From Patescibacteria group bacterium (GTDB lineage: Bacteria > Patescibacteriota > Patescibacteriia > UBA1558 > GWA2-36-10), in the NCBI GenBank assembly GCA_018062885.1, contig JAGORJ010000003.1, forward strand, positions 1 through 49,125: a DNA stretch of 49,125 bases, written 5' to 3'. Below are positions 16,178 through 24,641 of the stretch, piece after piece. The notes beneath the pieces are model-generated. The model worked only from the letters and a program-made list of their open reading frames with translations, was not told the origin of the DNA and did no database searches. Both the position numbers and the translations under genes were made by a program. The stretch's first letter is position 1, and each line of letters starts with the position of its first letter.

Positions 16178-16684
16178 ATGTATAAAAAAATTATTTTTTC
16201 TGTTATAGCCATTGTTATCGTCCTGTCCGGAGTCACTGGTCTTTTGGGATATGTTTGGCAAAAGAAAATTAGCCAAATTCAAAATACTCCAAACAAAACA
16301 CCACAACTTGAAGAAAATCAAGCTGGCTTAAAAATTCCTCCCCTACCACCCGTACCTGAGCCACAAGTCATCAATAGCTACAGTGGCGAGATCATAGAGA
16401 TTGCGGCTGACAAATTGGTTTTGGCTACCAACTATGGCAACAAGACTATTTTATTAGATGGACAAACTATTTTTGAAAAATTGTTTATCCCTAAATTCCC
16501 TCAATTACCACCAGTGCCTGGCGAAGAGGCCACCGAAAGAACTGAGATTCCTGAGCCAGAAATTATTGCCGGTAAAGATTTGGTTATGAATCAAAAGATT
16601 CAAGCTTTTGCTGAAACTAATATCAAAGATCAAGATCAATTTACAGCTGACAAAATCAGCCTTATTATCAAACTAGATAATTAA
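16178..16684 (+). CDS. Exported or membrane-anchored protein, DUF5666-like
   Basis: The 168-residue protein starts with a membrane anchor or uncleaved signal (about residues 4-27), followed by a proline-rich linker (PPLPPVPEP). The rest alternates short beta strands: SGEIIEIAADKLVLAT, NKTILLDGQTIFEK, then GKDLVMNQKIQAFAETNIKDQDQFTADKI. That order (G-x-I-x-x-I, a T-x-I strand, a D-L-x-x-G/N-x-x-I/V strand, then A-x-x-I) resembles the small beta-barrel domain called DUF5666. It has no catalytic motif. It lies 10 bases before lemA. The family match is tentative. Confidence 0.75.
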   Translation: MYKKIIFSVIAIVIVLSGVTGLLGYVWQKKISQIQNTPNKTPQLEENQAGLKIPPLPPVPEPQVINSYSGEIIEIAADKLVLATNYGNKTILLDGQTIFEKLFIPKFPQLPPVPGEEATERTEIPEPEIIAGKDLVMNQKIQAFAETNIKDQDQFTADKISLIIKLDN

Positions 16685-16694
16685 CACAAAACAT

Positions 16695-17249
16695 ATGAAT
16701 GGAACATACATTCTTTTGCTAGCACTAGGAGTCGTAGTATTGTGGGTAATATTTATTTTCAACGCTTTAGTACGCTTAAAAAATCGCGTTTCCGAAGCCT
16801 GGTCAGACATCGATGTCCAGCTCAAAAGACGCTATGATTTGATTCCAAATTTGATGGAAACAGTCAAGGGCTATATGCAACATGAAGAAGGCGTTTTGAC
16901 TAAAGTAACCGAAGCTAGAAACATGGCCATGAATGCTAGTGGCACCGAAGCCAAAGGCAAGGCAGAAAACATGCTGTCAGAAACTTTAAAAAGTTTATTT
17001 GCAGTAGCAGAAAGCTATCCAGACCTCAAAGCTTCCCAAAACTTTTTGCAATTACAAGATGAGATTTCTGACACCGAAAATAAAATCCAAGCCTCTCGTC
17101 GCTTTTACAATGGCAATGTCAGAGACTTTAATACCAAAATTCAAGTCTTCCCCAACAATATGATTGCTAATACTTTGGGTTTCAAAGCTTTTGAATTTTT
17201 TGAAGTAGAAAATGAAAAAGAAAGAGAAAATGTCCAAGTAAAATTTTAA
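16695..17249 (+). CDS. lemA: LemA family membrane protein
   Basis: The 184 residues fit the LemA family. A single N-terminal membrane helix (about 4-26) is followed by the conserved stretch YNALVRLKNRVSEAWSDIDVQLKRRYDLIPNL in the slightly changed form FNALVRLKNRVSEAW. The conserved core continues with ETVKGYMQHEEGVLTKVTEAR, AVAESYPDLKASQNF, and ends with SRRFYNGNVRDFNTKIQVFP. The rest of the protein is a long helical bundle outside the membrane. LemA commonly lies next to htpX, as here. Its molecular role is not settled. A terminator follows, so htpX has its own promoter. Confidence 0.96.
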   Translation: MNGTYILLLALGVVVLWVIFIFNALVRLKNRVSEAWSDIDVQLKRRYDLIPNLMETVKGYMQHEEGVLTKVTEARNMAMNASGTEAKGKAENMLSETLKSLFAVAESYPDLKASQNFLQLQDEISDTENKIQASRRFYNGNVRDFNTKIQVFPNNMIANTLGFKAFEFFEVENEKERENVQVKF

Positions 17250-17250
17250 A

Positions 17251-17300
17251 AAATAAAATAAATAACGCCCTTGTTTTATCTTAATGCTTTGGCGTTTTTT
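17251..17300 (+). terminator. Terminator after lemA
   Basis: A stem of AACGCC (17264-17269) with GGCGTT (17291-17296), extended by AT-rich pairing, has a loop of about 21 bases and is followed by TTTTTTATTT. Confidence 0.65.
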
Positions 17301-17312
17301 ATTTATTTAGAA

Positions 17313-17342
17313 TTGACAAAAGTAGCTATTTATTGTTATATT
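17313..17342 (+). promoter_or_regulatory. Promoter of htpX-clpC(-comF)
   Basis: The consensus -35 TTGACA (17313-17318) is followed after 18 bases by TATATT (17337-17342); an overlapping TATAAT is at 17342-17347. Start codon at 17374. The three genes htpX, clpC and comF follow with gaps of 6 and 24 bases. A perfect -35 beside heat-shock-type genes is of interest, but no CIRCE or CtsR site was recognised. Confidence 0.6.
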
Positions 17343-17373
17343 ATAATGAAATTAAGCTAAAAAAATTAAAACT

Positions 17374-18252
17374 ATGTATAATCAAATTACAAAAAATAAA
17401 CAAAAAAGCTTTCTTTTAATGCTAATTTTTGTGGCTGTTATTGCCCTACTTGCTTGGGTCTGGAGCCAATATTCAAATACTGGCTCAAGCATGGTGGTTT
17501 TAGCTATTGTCATCGCCTCTTTGATGAGCTTATTTAGCTTTTATGCTGGCGATAAACTAGCTCTTTCCTCTGCCGGAGCCAAAGAAATCAAGCGCGAAGA
17601 TAATCCTTATGTCTGGCGCATGGTAGAAAACTTGAGCATCACTGCTGGTTTGCCAATGCCAAAAGTCTATATCATCAACGATGCCAATATGAACGCCTTT
17701 GCCACTGGCCGTGATCCAGAGCACGCCTCTATTGCCCTCACTACTGGTATTATCCAAGGCCTGGAAAATGAAGAGCTAGAAGGGGTGATTGCCCATGAGC
17801 TTGCTCATGTCAAAAACTATGATATTCGTGTCATGATGGTAGTAATAGTTTGTATCGGCATCATCACTTTGTTGTCTGACTGGCTCTTGCATAGCTTTTT
17901 GTGGCGAGGCAACAAAGATAGCGACAACAAGGCAAATGCTGTCATTATGGTTATCGGCCTCATCTTGGCCATCCTCTCCCCGCTTTTTGCCCAGCTGATT
18001 CAAATGGCTGTTTCTCGCAAAAGAGAATTTTTGGCTGACGCTTCCGGTGCCTTACTTACTCGTTATCCTGAAGGACTAGCTAGAGCCTTGGAAAAAATCT
18101 CGGCTCAAAATAGCATTCACCAATTAAGTCACGCTAACAAAGCCACAGCTCACTTATATTTTGCCAATCCTTTTAAGGCAAAAAATGTCAGCAAACTATT
18201 TTCTACTCACCCTCCGGTTGAAGAAAGAATCCAGGCTCTAAGAACTATGTAA
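17374..18252 (+). CDS. htpX: Membrane zinc metalloprotease HtpX
   Basis: The 292-residue protein is an M48 peptidase. It has membrane helices near residues 12-30 and 38-58 and two more between about 155 and 205. The zinc motif is HELAH (141-145), and the third ligand is the Glu in SRKREFLADASGALLTR. The conserved NAFATGRDPEHASIALTTG segment lies upstream (107-125). HtpX degrades damaged membrane proteins. It is preceded by lemA, its usual neighbour, and followed after 6 bases by clpC, which places two quality-control proteases in one operon. Confidence 0.96.
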   Translation: MYNQITKNKQKSFLLMLIFVAVIALLAWVWSQYSNTGSSMVVLAIVIASLMSLFSFYAGDKLALSSAGAKEIKREDNPYVWRMVENLSITAGLPMPKVYIINDANMNAFATGRDPEHASIALTTGIIQGLENEELEGVIAHELAHVKNYDIRVMMVVIVCIGIITLLSDWLLHSFLWRGNKDSDNKANAVIMVIGLILAILSPLFAQLIQMAVSRKREFLADASGALLTRYPEGLARALEKISAQNSIHQLSHANKATAHLYFANPFKAKNVSKLFSTHPPVEERIQALRTM

Positions 18253-18258
18253 AAAACT

Positions 18259-20733
18259 ATGGACAACGAACTAGAAGATACCTTAAATAAATTTACCTAT
18301 CACTTTAAGCAGGTTTTGATCCATGCTCAAGATTTGGCTTTGCGAAAAAATCAAGCAGAAATTGAACCGCTAGATATTTTGTTATCTCTGTTAAATACTA
18401 GAGGTGCTTTGGGTGCAGAAATTTTGACCAAAAAAAATATCAACACCATTTTGACAGCCGAAGAAGAAATCAGCAAAGTCCAAATAAATATTCAAGATTT
18501 AGAAGATTTACCTCAACCATCTGAAGAATCACAAAAAATTATAGAAAAAGCTATCATCATTGCCTTTAAACACCAACACAAATACATCGGCACTGAGCAT
18601 TTGCTGTGGGGGCTATCTGAAAGTGAAAATAAACATATTTTACAAATTTGGCATAAAGCTAGTACCAGTAAAGAAAAAATCCAACAACATTTACATTTTG
18701 TTTTAAAAGGCACTTCAAAATTTGGTGACTTAGCTAAAAATGACAATCAACATGAACATGAGCTAGAAGATATTTTGGACAACGAAAGTGCCAATAATCC
18801 TTTAGACAGTTTTGCTTTGGACCTGACAAACCAAGAAGTTCAAAGTGGAATTGACCCGGTCATTGGTCGACAAAAAGAAATAGATAGACTAATACAAATT
18901 TTATCTCGTCGCACCAAAAATAATCCCGTACTCTTGGGTGATGCTGGCGTCGGCAAAACGGCCATCATAGAAGGGCTGGCAAAAAAAATAACCTTGGGAC
19001 TTGTGCCTGATGTTTTGTTAAACAAAAAAATCTTGAGCCTTGATCTATCAAGCGTCATCGCGGGTACGATGTACAGGGGCGAATTTGAAGCTCGCCTAAA
19101 ACAAATCATTGATGAAGCCAAAAAAGATAAAAATATTATTATCTTCATTGATGAGCTACACAACATCATGGGCGCAGGCTCCAGTGGTGGCTCACTAGAC
19201 GCGGCCAATATCCTGAAACCAGCACTTGCGCGTGGACAAATTCGTTGTATTGGTGCTACTACTTTTGAGGAATACAAAAAATATATTGAAAGCGATAAAG
19301 CTTTGGAAAGAAGATTTCAAGCTATCCACATCAACGAACCAAGTGAAACAGAAACTCTCGCTATCTTGACAGGGCTAAAAGAAAACTACGAAAAATTTCA
19401 TCATGTCAAAATTCATGACTCGGCTTTACAAGCGGCTATCGATTTGAGCCAAAAGTTTTTGGCCGACAAAAAACTACCTGACAAAGCCATTGACCTGATC
19501 GATGAAGCGGCAGCCAAATTCAAAGTGCAAATGAGTAAAAATAATTTTGCCCAAAAAATAAAAGAACTGGAGCAAGAAATCAAAGTTAATCAACAAAAAA
19601 AACGCGCTTCTATTTTGGCGGAAAATTATCTAGAAGCCATGGAACACAAAAACAAAGAAGCTGAAATCCGCAAAAACTTAGCCAAAAATCAAGCGCTCTA
19701 CGAACAAAGTCAAAGTAAATATCAAGGTGAAATAGACATTGACGATATCAAAGAAGTCGTAGCTAAAATCACTGGCATTCCTCTGGCAACTGTGAATTTG
19801 AGTGAAAAAAATAAACTGATCCGTTTAGAAAGTCACTTGAAACAAAATATTTTTGGTCAAGAAAAAGCCTTGCAGACTATCGCTTCCACTATTCGCAAAG
19901 CCAAGGTTGGCTTGAATGATGCCAACAAACCCTTAGCTTCTTTTATGTTTTTGGGGCCAAGTGGCGTCGGCAAAACTGAAACTGCCAAATTACTGGCTGA
20001 AACTATTTTTGGTAATCGCCAAAATATTTTGCGCATTGATATGTCAGAATTTGCCGAGAGCTTTAATATTTCTAAGCTCATCGGCGCACCTGCTGGCTAC
20101 ATCGGCTACAAAGAAAGTAATAAACTGAGTGATGTGGTCAAAAATAAACCTCACACTCTGATTCTTTTTGATGAAATAGAAAAAGCTCACAGCGATGTTT
20201 TCAATTTACTCTTACCAATCTTAGAAGAAGGTGAGTTGACTGACGCTAGTGGTCGAGTGGTAAATTTTCGTAACTGTGTCATTGTCATGACCTCAAACAT
20301 CGGCCTAGAAGAATTTAATCAACAAATGGAAATGGGTTTTGAAATAGAAGATGCAAATTTACAAAATGACTTTGAAAAAATCAGTCAGAAAATATCAAGC
20401 TCTTTGACTGACTATTTTCCACCAGAGTTTTTGAATCGTTTGGACAATATCGTTGTTTTTGAACCGATCAACAAAACAGCTGCTGCCAAAATCATCAAAC
20501 AAAACATCAAACAACTTCAGCAAAAATTGGAAAATCAAAATATCATTTTTAGTCTGGATCCAAAAATTATCAAATATTTACTCGAGCAACACTCTGCTCT
20601 ACAAGCTGGCGCTCGTGGCTTAAAAAAACTCATAGACACCGAACTGACCAACCAAATTGCCCTGAGTATTTTACAAAAAAATAAAACCAAGCTCAAAGCC
20701 ACTCTCAATAAAAATAAAATAATTATCAAATAG
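18259..20733 (+). CDS. clpC: ClpC-type AAA+ unfoldase
   Basis: The 824-residue protein has two N-terminal Clp_N repeats (about 10-150, diverged), the first AAA+ domain with Walker A GDAGVGKT (227-234) and Walker B IIFIDELHN, a short coiled-coil middle domain (about 430-490), and the second AAA+ domain with GPSGVGKT (near 567) and LILFDEIEKAH. The C-terminal D2 small domain follows. The segment after SNIGLEEFNQQ contains MGF, placed where the ClpP-binding I/L/M-G-F/L loop lies, so it probably pairs with ClpP; clpP is not in the window. The gene overlaps nothing and lies in an operon with htpX and comF. Confidence 0.95.
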   Translation: MDNELEDTLNKFTYHFKQVLIHAQDLALRKNQAEIEPLDILLSLLNTRGALGAEILTKKNINTILTAEEEISKVQINIQDLEDLPQPSEESQKIIEKAIIIAFKHQHKYIGTEHLLWGLSESENKHILQIWHKASTSKEKIQQHLHFVLKGTSKFGDLAKNDNQHEHELEDILDNESANNPLDSFALDLTNQEVQSGIDPVIGRQKEIDRLIQILSRRTKNNPVLLGDAGVGKTAIIEGLAKKITLGLVPDVLLNKKILSLDLSSVIAGTMYRGEFEARLKQIIDEAKKDKNIIIFIDELHNIMGAGSSGGSLDAANILKPALARGQIRCIGATTFEEYKKYIESDKALERRFQAIHINEPSETETLAILTGLKENYEKFHHVKIHDSALQAAIDLSQKFLADKKLPDKAIDLIDEAAAKFKVQMSKNNFAQKIKELEQEIKVNQQKKRASILAENYLEAMEHKNKEAEIRKNLAKNQALYEQSQSKYQGEIDIDDIKEVVAKITGIPLATVNLSEKNKLIRLESHLKQNIFGQEKALQTIASTIRKAKVGLNDANKPLASFMFLGPSGVGKTETAKLLAETIFGNRQNILRIDMSEFAESFNISKLIGAPAGYIGYKESNKLSDVVKNKPHTLILFDEIEKAHSDVFNLLLPILEEGELTDASGRVVNFRNCVIVMTSNIGLEEFNQQMEMGFEIEDANLQNDFEKISQKISSSLTDYFPPEFLNRLDNIVVFEPINKTAAAKIIKQNIKQLQQKLENQNIIFSLDPKIIKYLLEQHSALQAGARGLKKLIDTELTNQIALSILQKNKTKLKATLNKNKIIIK

Positions 20734-20757
20734 TTTTGTTGAAGAAAAAGCGATAAT

Positions 20758-21408
20758 ATGAAAATCTGGGAAAATATTTTGGATTTTATTTGGCCAAAAT
20801 TTTGTTTATCATGCCACCAAGAAGGATCTTTTTGCTGTCAAAATTGTCAACAAAATATTCAGCTGCTCCCCTTAGATTATGAAGCTTGGACTGACAACAA
20901 AGATTTTGTTTTTGACAAATGTTATGTTTGTCTAGATTTCCAAGAAACGCTCACAAAAAAATTGATCAAAACTTTTAAATACAGTTATATTCAATCCTTA
21001 AGTGAAATATTAGCTAGCATCTTATGGCAACAAGTACAAAGAATAAATTTACCAGCCAACACCGTCATCACTAATATCCCTCTGCATCTCAAAAAGAAAA
21101 AACAAAGAGGCTTTGATCAAACAGAAATATTAGCAAAAAAACTTAGCGAAAAAACCAGGCTACCATATTTAACACTTTTAACAAGAGTTAAGTTTAACAA
21201 AACTCAAGCTCAACTAGACAAGGCCGCTCGTCTGGTCAATGTACAGGATATTTTCAAAATTAATACAAAAATCCAGGCTGACGCTCAAGCAACCGTCTTA
21301 TTGATAGACGATATTGCCACCACCGGCGCTACTTTGAATGAAGCCGCTAAAATCCTCAAATCAGCCGGTTATCAGCATATTATTGCTTTGGTTTTAGCCA
21401 AAAATTGA
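20758..21408 (+). CDS. comF: ComF family phosphoribosyltransferase-like protein
   Basis: The 216 residues match ComF. A four-cysteine zinc finger (CLSCHQEG, CCQNCQQ) lies at about residues 17-34. It is followed by the conserved segment in which LIKTFKYSY corresponds to the family's K-Y-x-G region, and by the PRPP-binding motif VLLIDDIATTGATLNEA near the C-terminus. PLHLKKKKQRGFDQTEILAKKL is the typical central ComF motif. ComF proteins are needed for natural transformation in Firmicutes and Proteobacteria and are often found where T4 pili serve DNA uptake. It ends with TGA, one of two TGA stops that argue for the standard bacterial code. Confidence 0.94.
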   Translation: MKIWENILDFIWPKFCLSCHQEGSFCCQNCQQNIQLLPLDYEAWTDNKDFVFDKCYVCLDFQETLTKKLIKTFKYSYIQSLSEILASILWQQVQRINLPANTVITNIPLHLKKKKQRGFDQTEILAKKLSEKTRLPYLTLLTRVKFNKTQAQLDKAARLVNVQDIFKINTKIQADAQATVLLIDDIATTGATLNEAAKILKSAGYQHIIALVLAKN

Positions 21409-21422
21409 AAAATAGCTAAATA

Positions 21423-21451
21423 TTGCCAAAATACTAAAAATATACTATGAT
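21423..21451 (+). promoter_or_regulatory. Promoter of the tRNA cluster
   Basis: TTGCCA (21423-21428), a 17-base spacer and TATGAT (21446-21451) lie 26 bases before the first tRNA. Confidence 0.6.
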
Positions 21452-21477
21452 ATAGCCTGTTATTCATATATTTACAT

Positions 21478-21569
<92 letters not shown>

Positions 21570-21578
21570 TATAGTTTT

Positions 21579-21666
21579 GGAGAGTTGGCAGAGTGGTCTA
21601 ATGCGGCAGTCTTGAAAACTGTTGTCCTGAAAGGGACCGAGGGTTCGAATCCTTCACTCTCCGCCA
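21579..21666 (+). tRNA. tRNA-Ser (anticodon UGA)
   Basis: The acceptor stem is GGAGAGT/ACTCTCC with discriminator G and encoded CCA. The anticodon loop CTTGAAA gives UGA. It has a long variable arm (88 bases) and lies 11 bases after the Ser-GCU gene. Confidence 0.96.
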
Positions 21667-21674
21667 TTTAATAT

Positions 21675-21750
21675 GTCCTCGTAGCTCAGTGGATAGAGCG
21701 TTTGGTTGCGGTCCAAAAGGTCGCAGGTTCGACTCCTGCCGGGGACACCA
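21675..21750 (+). tRNA. tRNA-Arg (anticodon GCG)
   Basis: The 76 bases fold cleanly: acceptor GTCCTCG/CGGGGAC, D stem GCTC/GAGC, anticodon stem TTTGG/CCAAA, loop TTGCGGT, T stem GCAGG/CCTGC, discriminator A, and encoded CCA. A20 in the D loop is an arginine identity base. The anticodon is GCG. Most bacteria use ACG, deaminated to ICG, for the CGU/CGC codons. Confidence 0.92.
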
Positions 21751-21831
21751 CATAGAAAATTAACACGGTTCGCCCTACATGCGCTGGGCGTCCGGCGAAT
21801 GCCGGACGACTCCTGCCGGGGACACCACATA
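21731..21831 (+). repeat. Duplicated tRNA-Arg 3' end flanking a GC-rich hairpin
   Basis: The last 20 bases of tRNA-Arg plus CATA (21731-21754) are repeated exactly at 21808-21831, 77 bases away. The 53 bases between them are GC-rich and end with the perfect hairpin GTCCGGC-GAAT-GCCGGAC (21790-21807). A duplicated tRNA 3' end is what site-specific integration at a tRNA leaves behind, but the spacer is far too short for a whole element. An attachment-site scar, a miniature element, or a small tandem duplication are all possible. Confidence 0.75.
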
Positions 21832-21836
21832 AAATC

Positions 21837-21858
21837 ACAGCTTAATAGGCTGTTTTTT
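21837..21858 (+). terminator. Terminator after the tRNA cluster
   Basis: A stem of ACAGC/GCTGT with a 7-base loop (TTAATAG) is followed by six T (21853-21858). Confidence 0.7.
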
Positions 21859-21915
21859 GATAGCTCAATAATTCATATAAAAATATTAGCCAAAATGGTG
21901 AACTAATTAAAATTA

Positions 21916-21924
21916 TGCTATAAT
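21916..21924 (+). promoter_or_regulatory. Extended -10 promoter of the 21943 gene
   Basis: TGC TATAAT (21916-21924) lies 18 bases before the start codon. No convincing -35 is seen. It may also serve recG. Confidence 0.5.
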
Positions 21925-21942
21925 ATAAACGAAATTAATCAT

Positions 21943-22497
21943 ATGGCAGAAGAAAATAATTCACAAAAAATAAGCGAAGAAGAGCTTGATTTAGAGACTA
22001 TAGACGACACTGAAGAAGCGCCAAATATTGGAAAAATTTTGGCTTCTTGGGAAATACCAGAATTCCACAAACAAGACAAAGTAAAAATGTGGTACATTTA
22101 TTTTTTTGCCATTATTATTTTACTTTTAATTTATTCTTACTTCAGTAAAAATCCCCTCTTTGCCTTAATCATTGTTTTATTTAGCGTCCTCTATATTTTT
22201 AGCGAGAGAAACGAACCGAAAACTTTTATTTTTGCTATCGCTGAAGATGGCTTGGTGATAGAAAATAAATTTATCCCTTATAAAAAACTAAAAAAATTCT
22301 ACATCATCTATCAACCACCTTACGCCAAAAATCTATATTTTGAACCAAGTAACTTTATCATGCCTTTGATCAATATACCTTTAGAGAAAGAAAATCCAGT
22401 AGCAGTACGCAAAATACTCTTACAATATTTAAGCGAAGATTTGGAAAAAGAAGAAATTCCTAACTCGGAAAGTATCAGTCATTTATTAAAACTATAA
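21943..22497 (+). CDS. Membrane protein with PH-like C-terminal domain, function unknown
   Basis: The 184 residues comprise an acidic cytoplasmic N-terminus (about 1-45), two closely spaced membrane helices (about 48-66 and 69-88), and a C-terminal domain of about 90 residues. That domain, with FAIAEDGLVIENKFIPYKKLKKFYII and LYFEPSNFIMPLINIPL, has the strand pattern of bacterial PH/YcxB-like domains. No catalytic residues are evident. It lies 36 bases before recG and is probably co-transcribed. I do not recognise a characterised homologue. Confidence 0.8.
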   Translation: MAEENNSQKISEEELDLETIDDTEEAPNIGKILASWEIPEFHKQDKVKMWYIYFFAIIILLLIYSYFSKNPLFALIIVLFSVLYIFSERNEPKTFIFAIAEDGLVIENKFIPYKKLKKFYIIYQPPYAKNLYFEPSNFIMPLINIPLEKENPVAVRKILLQYLSEDLEKEEIPNSESISHLLKL

Positions 22498-22533
22498 ACA
22501 TCGCAAGCTTTATTTTATTGTGCTAATTTTTTT

Positions 22534-24600
22534 ATGTCTGATCTGGAAACTAGCATAGTCAATCTACATAAAATAGCCAAAGAAAAGAAAAAAGATTTGG
22601 CAAAAATAGGAATAAAAAGTGTCAATGATTTATTATGGCACTTTCCTTTTAGATATGACGATTTGAGCGAGATCAAAGATGTTCAGTCACTAGAAGCAGG
22701 AGTACTTGCAACTATCCGAGTAAAAATTTTGCAACTAAAAACCATTCGCTCTTGGAAAAGAAAAATCACTATCACTGAAATACTAGCCAGCGACGGGGAA
22801 GGACAAATCAAAGCTGTTTGGTTTGGACAAAAATTTATCTCACAAATTCTAAAAGTTGGTGACGAAATATTTTTGAGTGGTAAGCCAACTTGGCAAAATG
22901 CTTTGTGGCAATTTTCTAGCCCCAGCTATGACAAAGTCAAGGCTATCAATCTACATAGCGCTCGTTTGGTGCCTATCTATCACAGCAGTGGCACTATCAC
23001 TCAAAAGCAATTGCGTTTTTTGATTAGCCTAGCTTTGAAACTTGCTCCAACAGCTGACGATCCCCTGCCAGCTGATATTTTGAATACTGAAAAATATCCC
23101 TGGCTTTATGAAGCTTTGCAAAATATTCATTTTCCTGAGGAAGCAGCCGATTTAGAGATAGCGAGCGACCGCTTAAAATTTCAAGAACTATTTTATCTGC
23201 AATGCAAATATCAACTTGCAAAAAAAGACTATACTCAACAGAGTTCTTGGCCGATGAATATCCAAGAAAAAACTTTACAAACTATTATCAAAAATTTACC
23301 TTTTAAACTAAGTAAGGACCAAAACACTGTTCTCAAAGAAATTTTGCAAGACCTAGAATTAGACCAACCGATGAATCGCTTGGTTGAAGGTGACGTTGGC
23401 TCTGGCAAAACCATTGTGGCTATACTTGCAGCTGTGAACGCCATGCACCAAAAAGAAAAACTCCAAGTTGCCTTGATGGCACCAACCGAAATTTTGGCTT
23501 GGCAACATTTTCAAAATATTCAAAAATTATTACCTGACAGCTATTTAGACAAAATAGCTTTTTTGAGTAAGGACTCTCACTATTTAGGTGCTGATAAACT
23601 CACTAAAACAGCCGTGCTAGAAAGCATCCAAAAAGGAAGTGTGCAAATGATTATCGGCACTCACTCTCTTATTCAAGATAAAATAAAATTTAAAAAACTT
23701 GCTCTAGTGGTCATTGATGAACAACATCGTTTTGGTGTCAAACAAAGACAAGCTTTGAAACAAAAAAATCAAAAACAAGTACCCCATCTACTCAGTCTGA
23801 CAGCCACCCCTATTCCCCGTACTTTAGCTTTGACTCTATATGGTGATCTAGATATTTCTATCATCAAAGAAAAACCAATCGGCCGACTCGCTGCCAAAAC
23901 ACTTTTGGTGCCAGAAAAAAAACGAGCTGGCGCTTATAAATTTTTACAAGAAAAAATAGCTAGTGGCCAACAAGTTTTTGTGGTCTGTCCCCTGATAGAT
24001 GAAAATGATGACTTGGGCTACAAGTCCGTTCAAAGTGAATACAAAAAACTCAACGAAAATATTTTTCCTGATTTAGAAATTGGTTTACTGCACGGCAAAC
24101 TCAAAAGCCAAGAAAAAGAAAAGCTGATGCAGCGCTTTCAAAATAATGAATTTCCTATTCTAGTGTCCACCTCGGTGATTGAAGTGGGCGTGGATGTACC
24201 TAATGCCAGCGTGATTTTGATTGAAAGCGCTGAGCGTTTTGGCTTATCACAACTACATCAATTTCGTGGTCGGGTAGGCAGAAACTCCCTGCCAAGCTGG
24301 TGTTTACTTTTTACCACCAATGACGACAAGCTCAATACTGCCCGCCTCAAAGCTTTAGCACAAAATAATAATGGCTTTGAACTAGCTGAGCTTGATTTGC
24401 AACTCAGGGGTAGCGGTGAAATATTTGGCACCAAACAAACTGGTTTGATGCAACTAAAGATTGCTAAACTCAGCGACACTGAGCTAATAAAAAAGGCCCA
24501 GAGCTGGGCCAAAAAAATCGTCTATGAAGAAAAGTATCTCTCTAATCAACAATTGCAAAAATTACTCAATGATCTAAAAATAGAAATGCACTTGGAATAA
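22534..24600 (+). CDS. recG: ATP-dependent DNA helicase RecG
   Basis: The 688-residue length is typical. The N-terminal wedge/OB domain (about 1-230) includes VNDLLWHFPFRYDDLS, a family signature. Helicase motif I is GDVGSGKT (about 286-293), motif II is IDEQHRFG (DEQH box), motif III is LTATPIPRTLALTLYGDLD, and motifs V and VI include STSVIEVGVDVPNA and QFRGRVGR. The terminal TRG region has LRGSGEIFGTKQTG. RecG remodels stalled forks and recombination intermediates. It converges with the secretion operon that ends at 24642; I saw no strong terminator in the 41-base gap. Confidence 0.97.
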   Translation: MSDLETSIVNLHKIAKEKKKDLAKIGIKSVNDLLWHFPFRYDDLSEIKDVQSLEAGVLATIRVKILQLKTIRSWKRKITITEILASDGEGQIKAVWFGQKFISQILKVGDEIFLSGKPTWQNALWQFSSPSYDKVKAINLHSARLVPIYHSSGTITQKQLRFLISLALKLAPTADDPLPADILNTEKYPWLYEALQNIHFPEEAADLEIASDRLKFQELFYLQCKYQLAKKDYTQQSSWPMNIQEKTLQTIIKNLPFKLSKDQNTVLKEILQDLELDQPMNRLVEGDVGSGKTIVAILAAVNAMHQKEKLQVALMAPTEILAWQHFQNIQKLLPDSYLDKIAFLSKDSHYLGADKLTKTAVLESIQKGSVQMIIGTHSLIQDKIKFKKLALVVIDEQHRFGVKQRQALKQKNQKQVPHLLSLTATPIPRTLALTLYGDLDISIIKEKPIGRLAAKTLLVPEKKRAGAYKFLQEKIASGQQVFVVCPLIDENDDLGYKSVQSEYKKLNENIFPDLEIGLLHGKLKSQEKEKLMQRFQNNEFPILVSTSVIEVGVDVPNASVILIESAERFGLSQLHQFRGRVGRNSLPSWCLLFTTNDDKLNTARLKALAQNNNGFELAELDLQLRGSGEIFGTKQTGLMQLKIAKLSDTELIKKAQSWAKKIVYEEKYLSNQQLQKLLNDLKIEMHLE

Positions 24601-24641
24601 AATTTTAAATTTAATAATCTATTTTTTATTAAAAAAATAAC

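Noticed and set aside
17374-20733. CIRCE or CtsR operator before htpX-clpC
   Set aside because: No TTAGCACTC-N9-GAGTGCTAA or GGTCAAANANNNGGTCAAA pattern is visible upstream.
20758-21408. Alternative genetic code (TGA as glycine)
   Set aside because: comF and the VirB4 N-terminal gene end properly at TGA, and no gene needs TGA readthrough.
21706-21906. 66-codon frame on the plus strand
   Set aside because: It starts inside tRNA-Arg and reads through its duplicated 3' end and the tRNA terminator; the RSQVRLLPG peptide is the usual translation of a tRNA T arm.
24601-24641. Terminator between recG and the converging secretion operon
   Set aside because: The stretch is AT-rich with only a weak 6-8-bp AT inverted repeat; I could not support a terminator.
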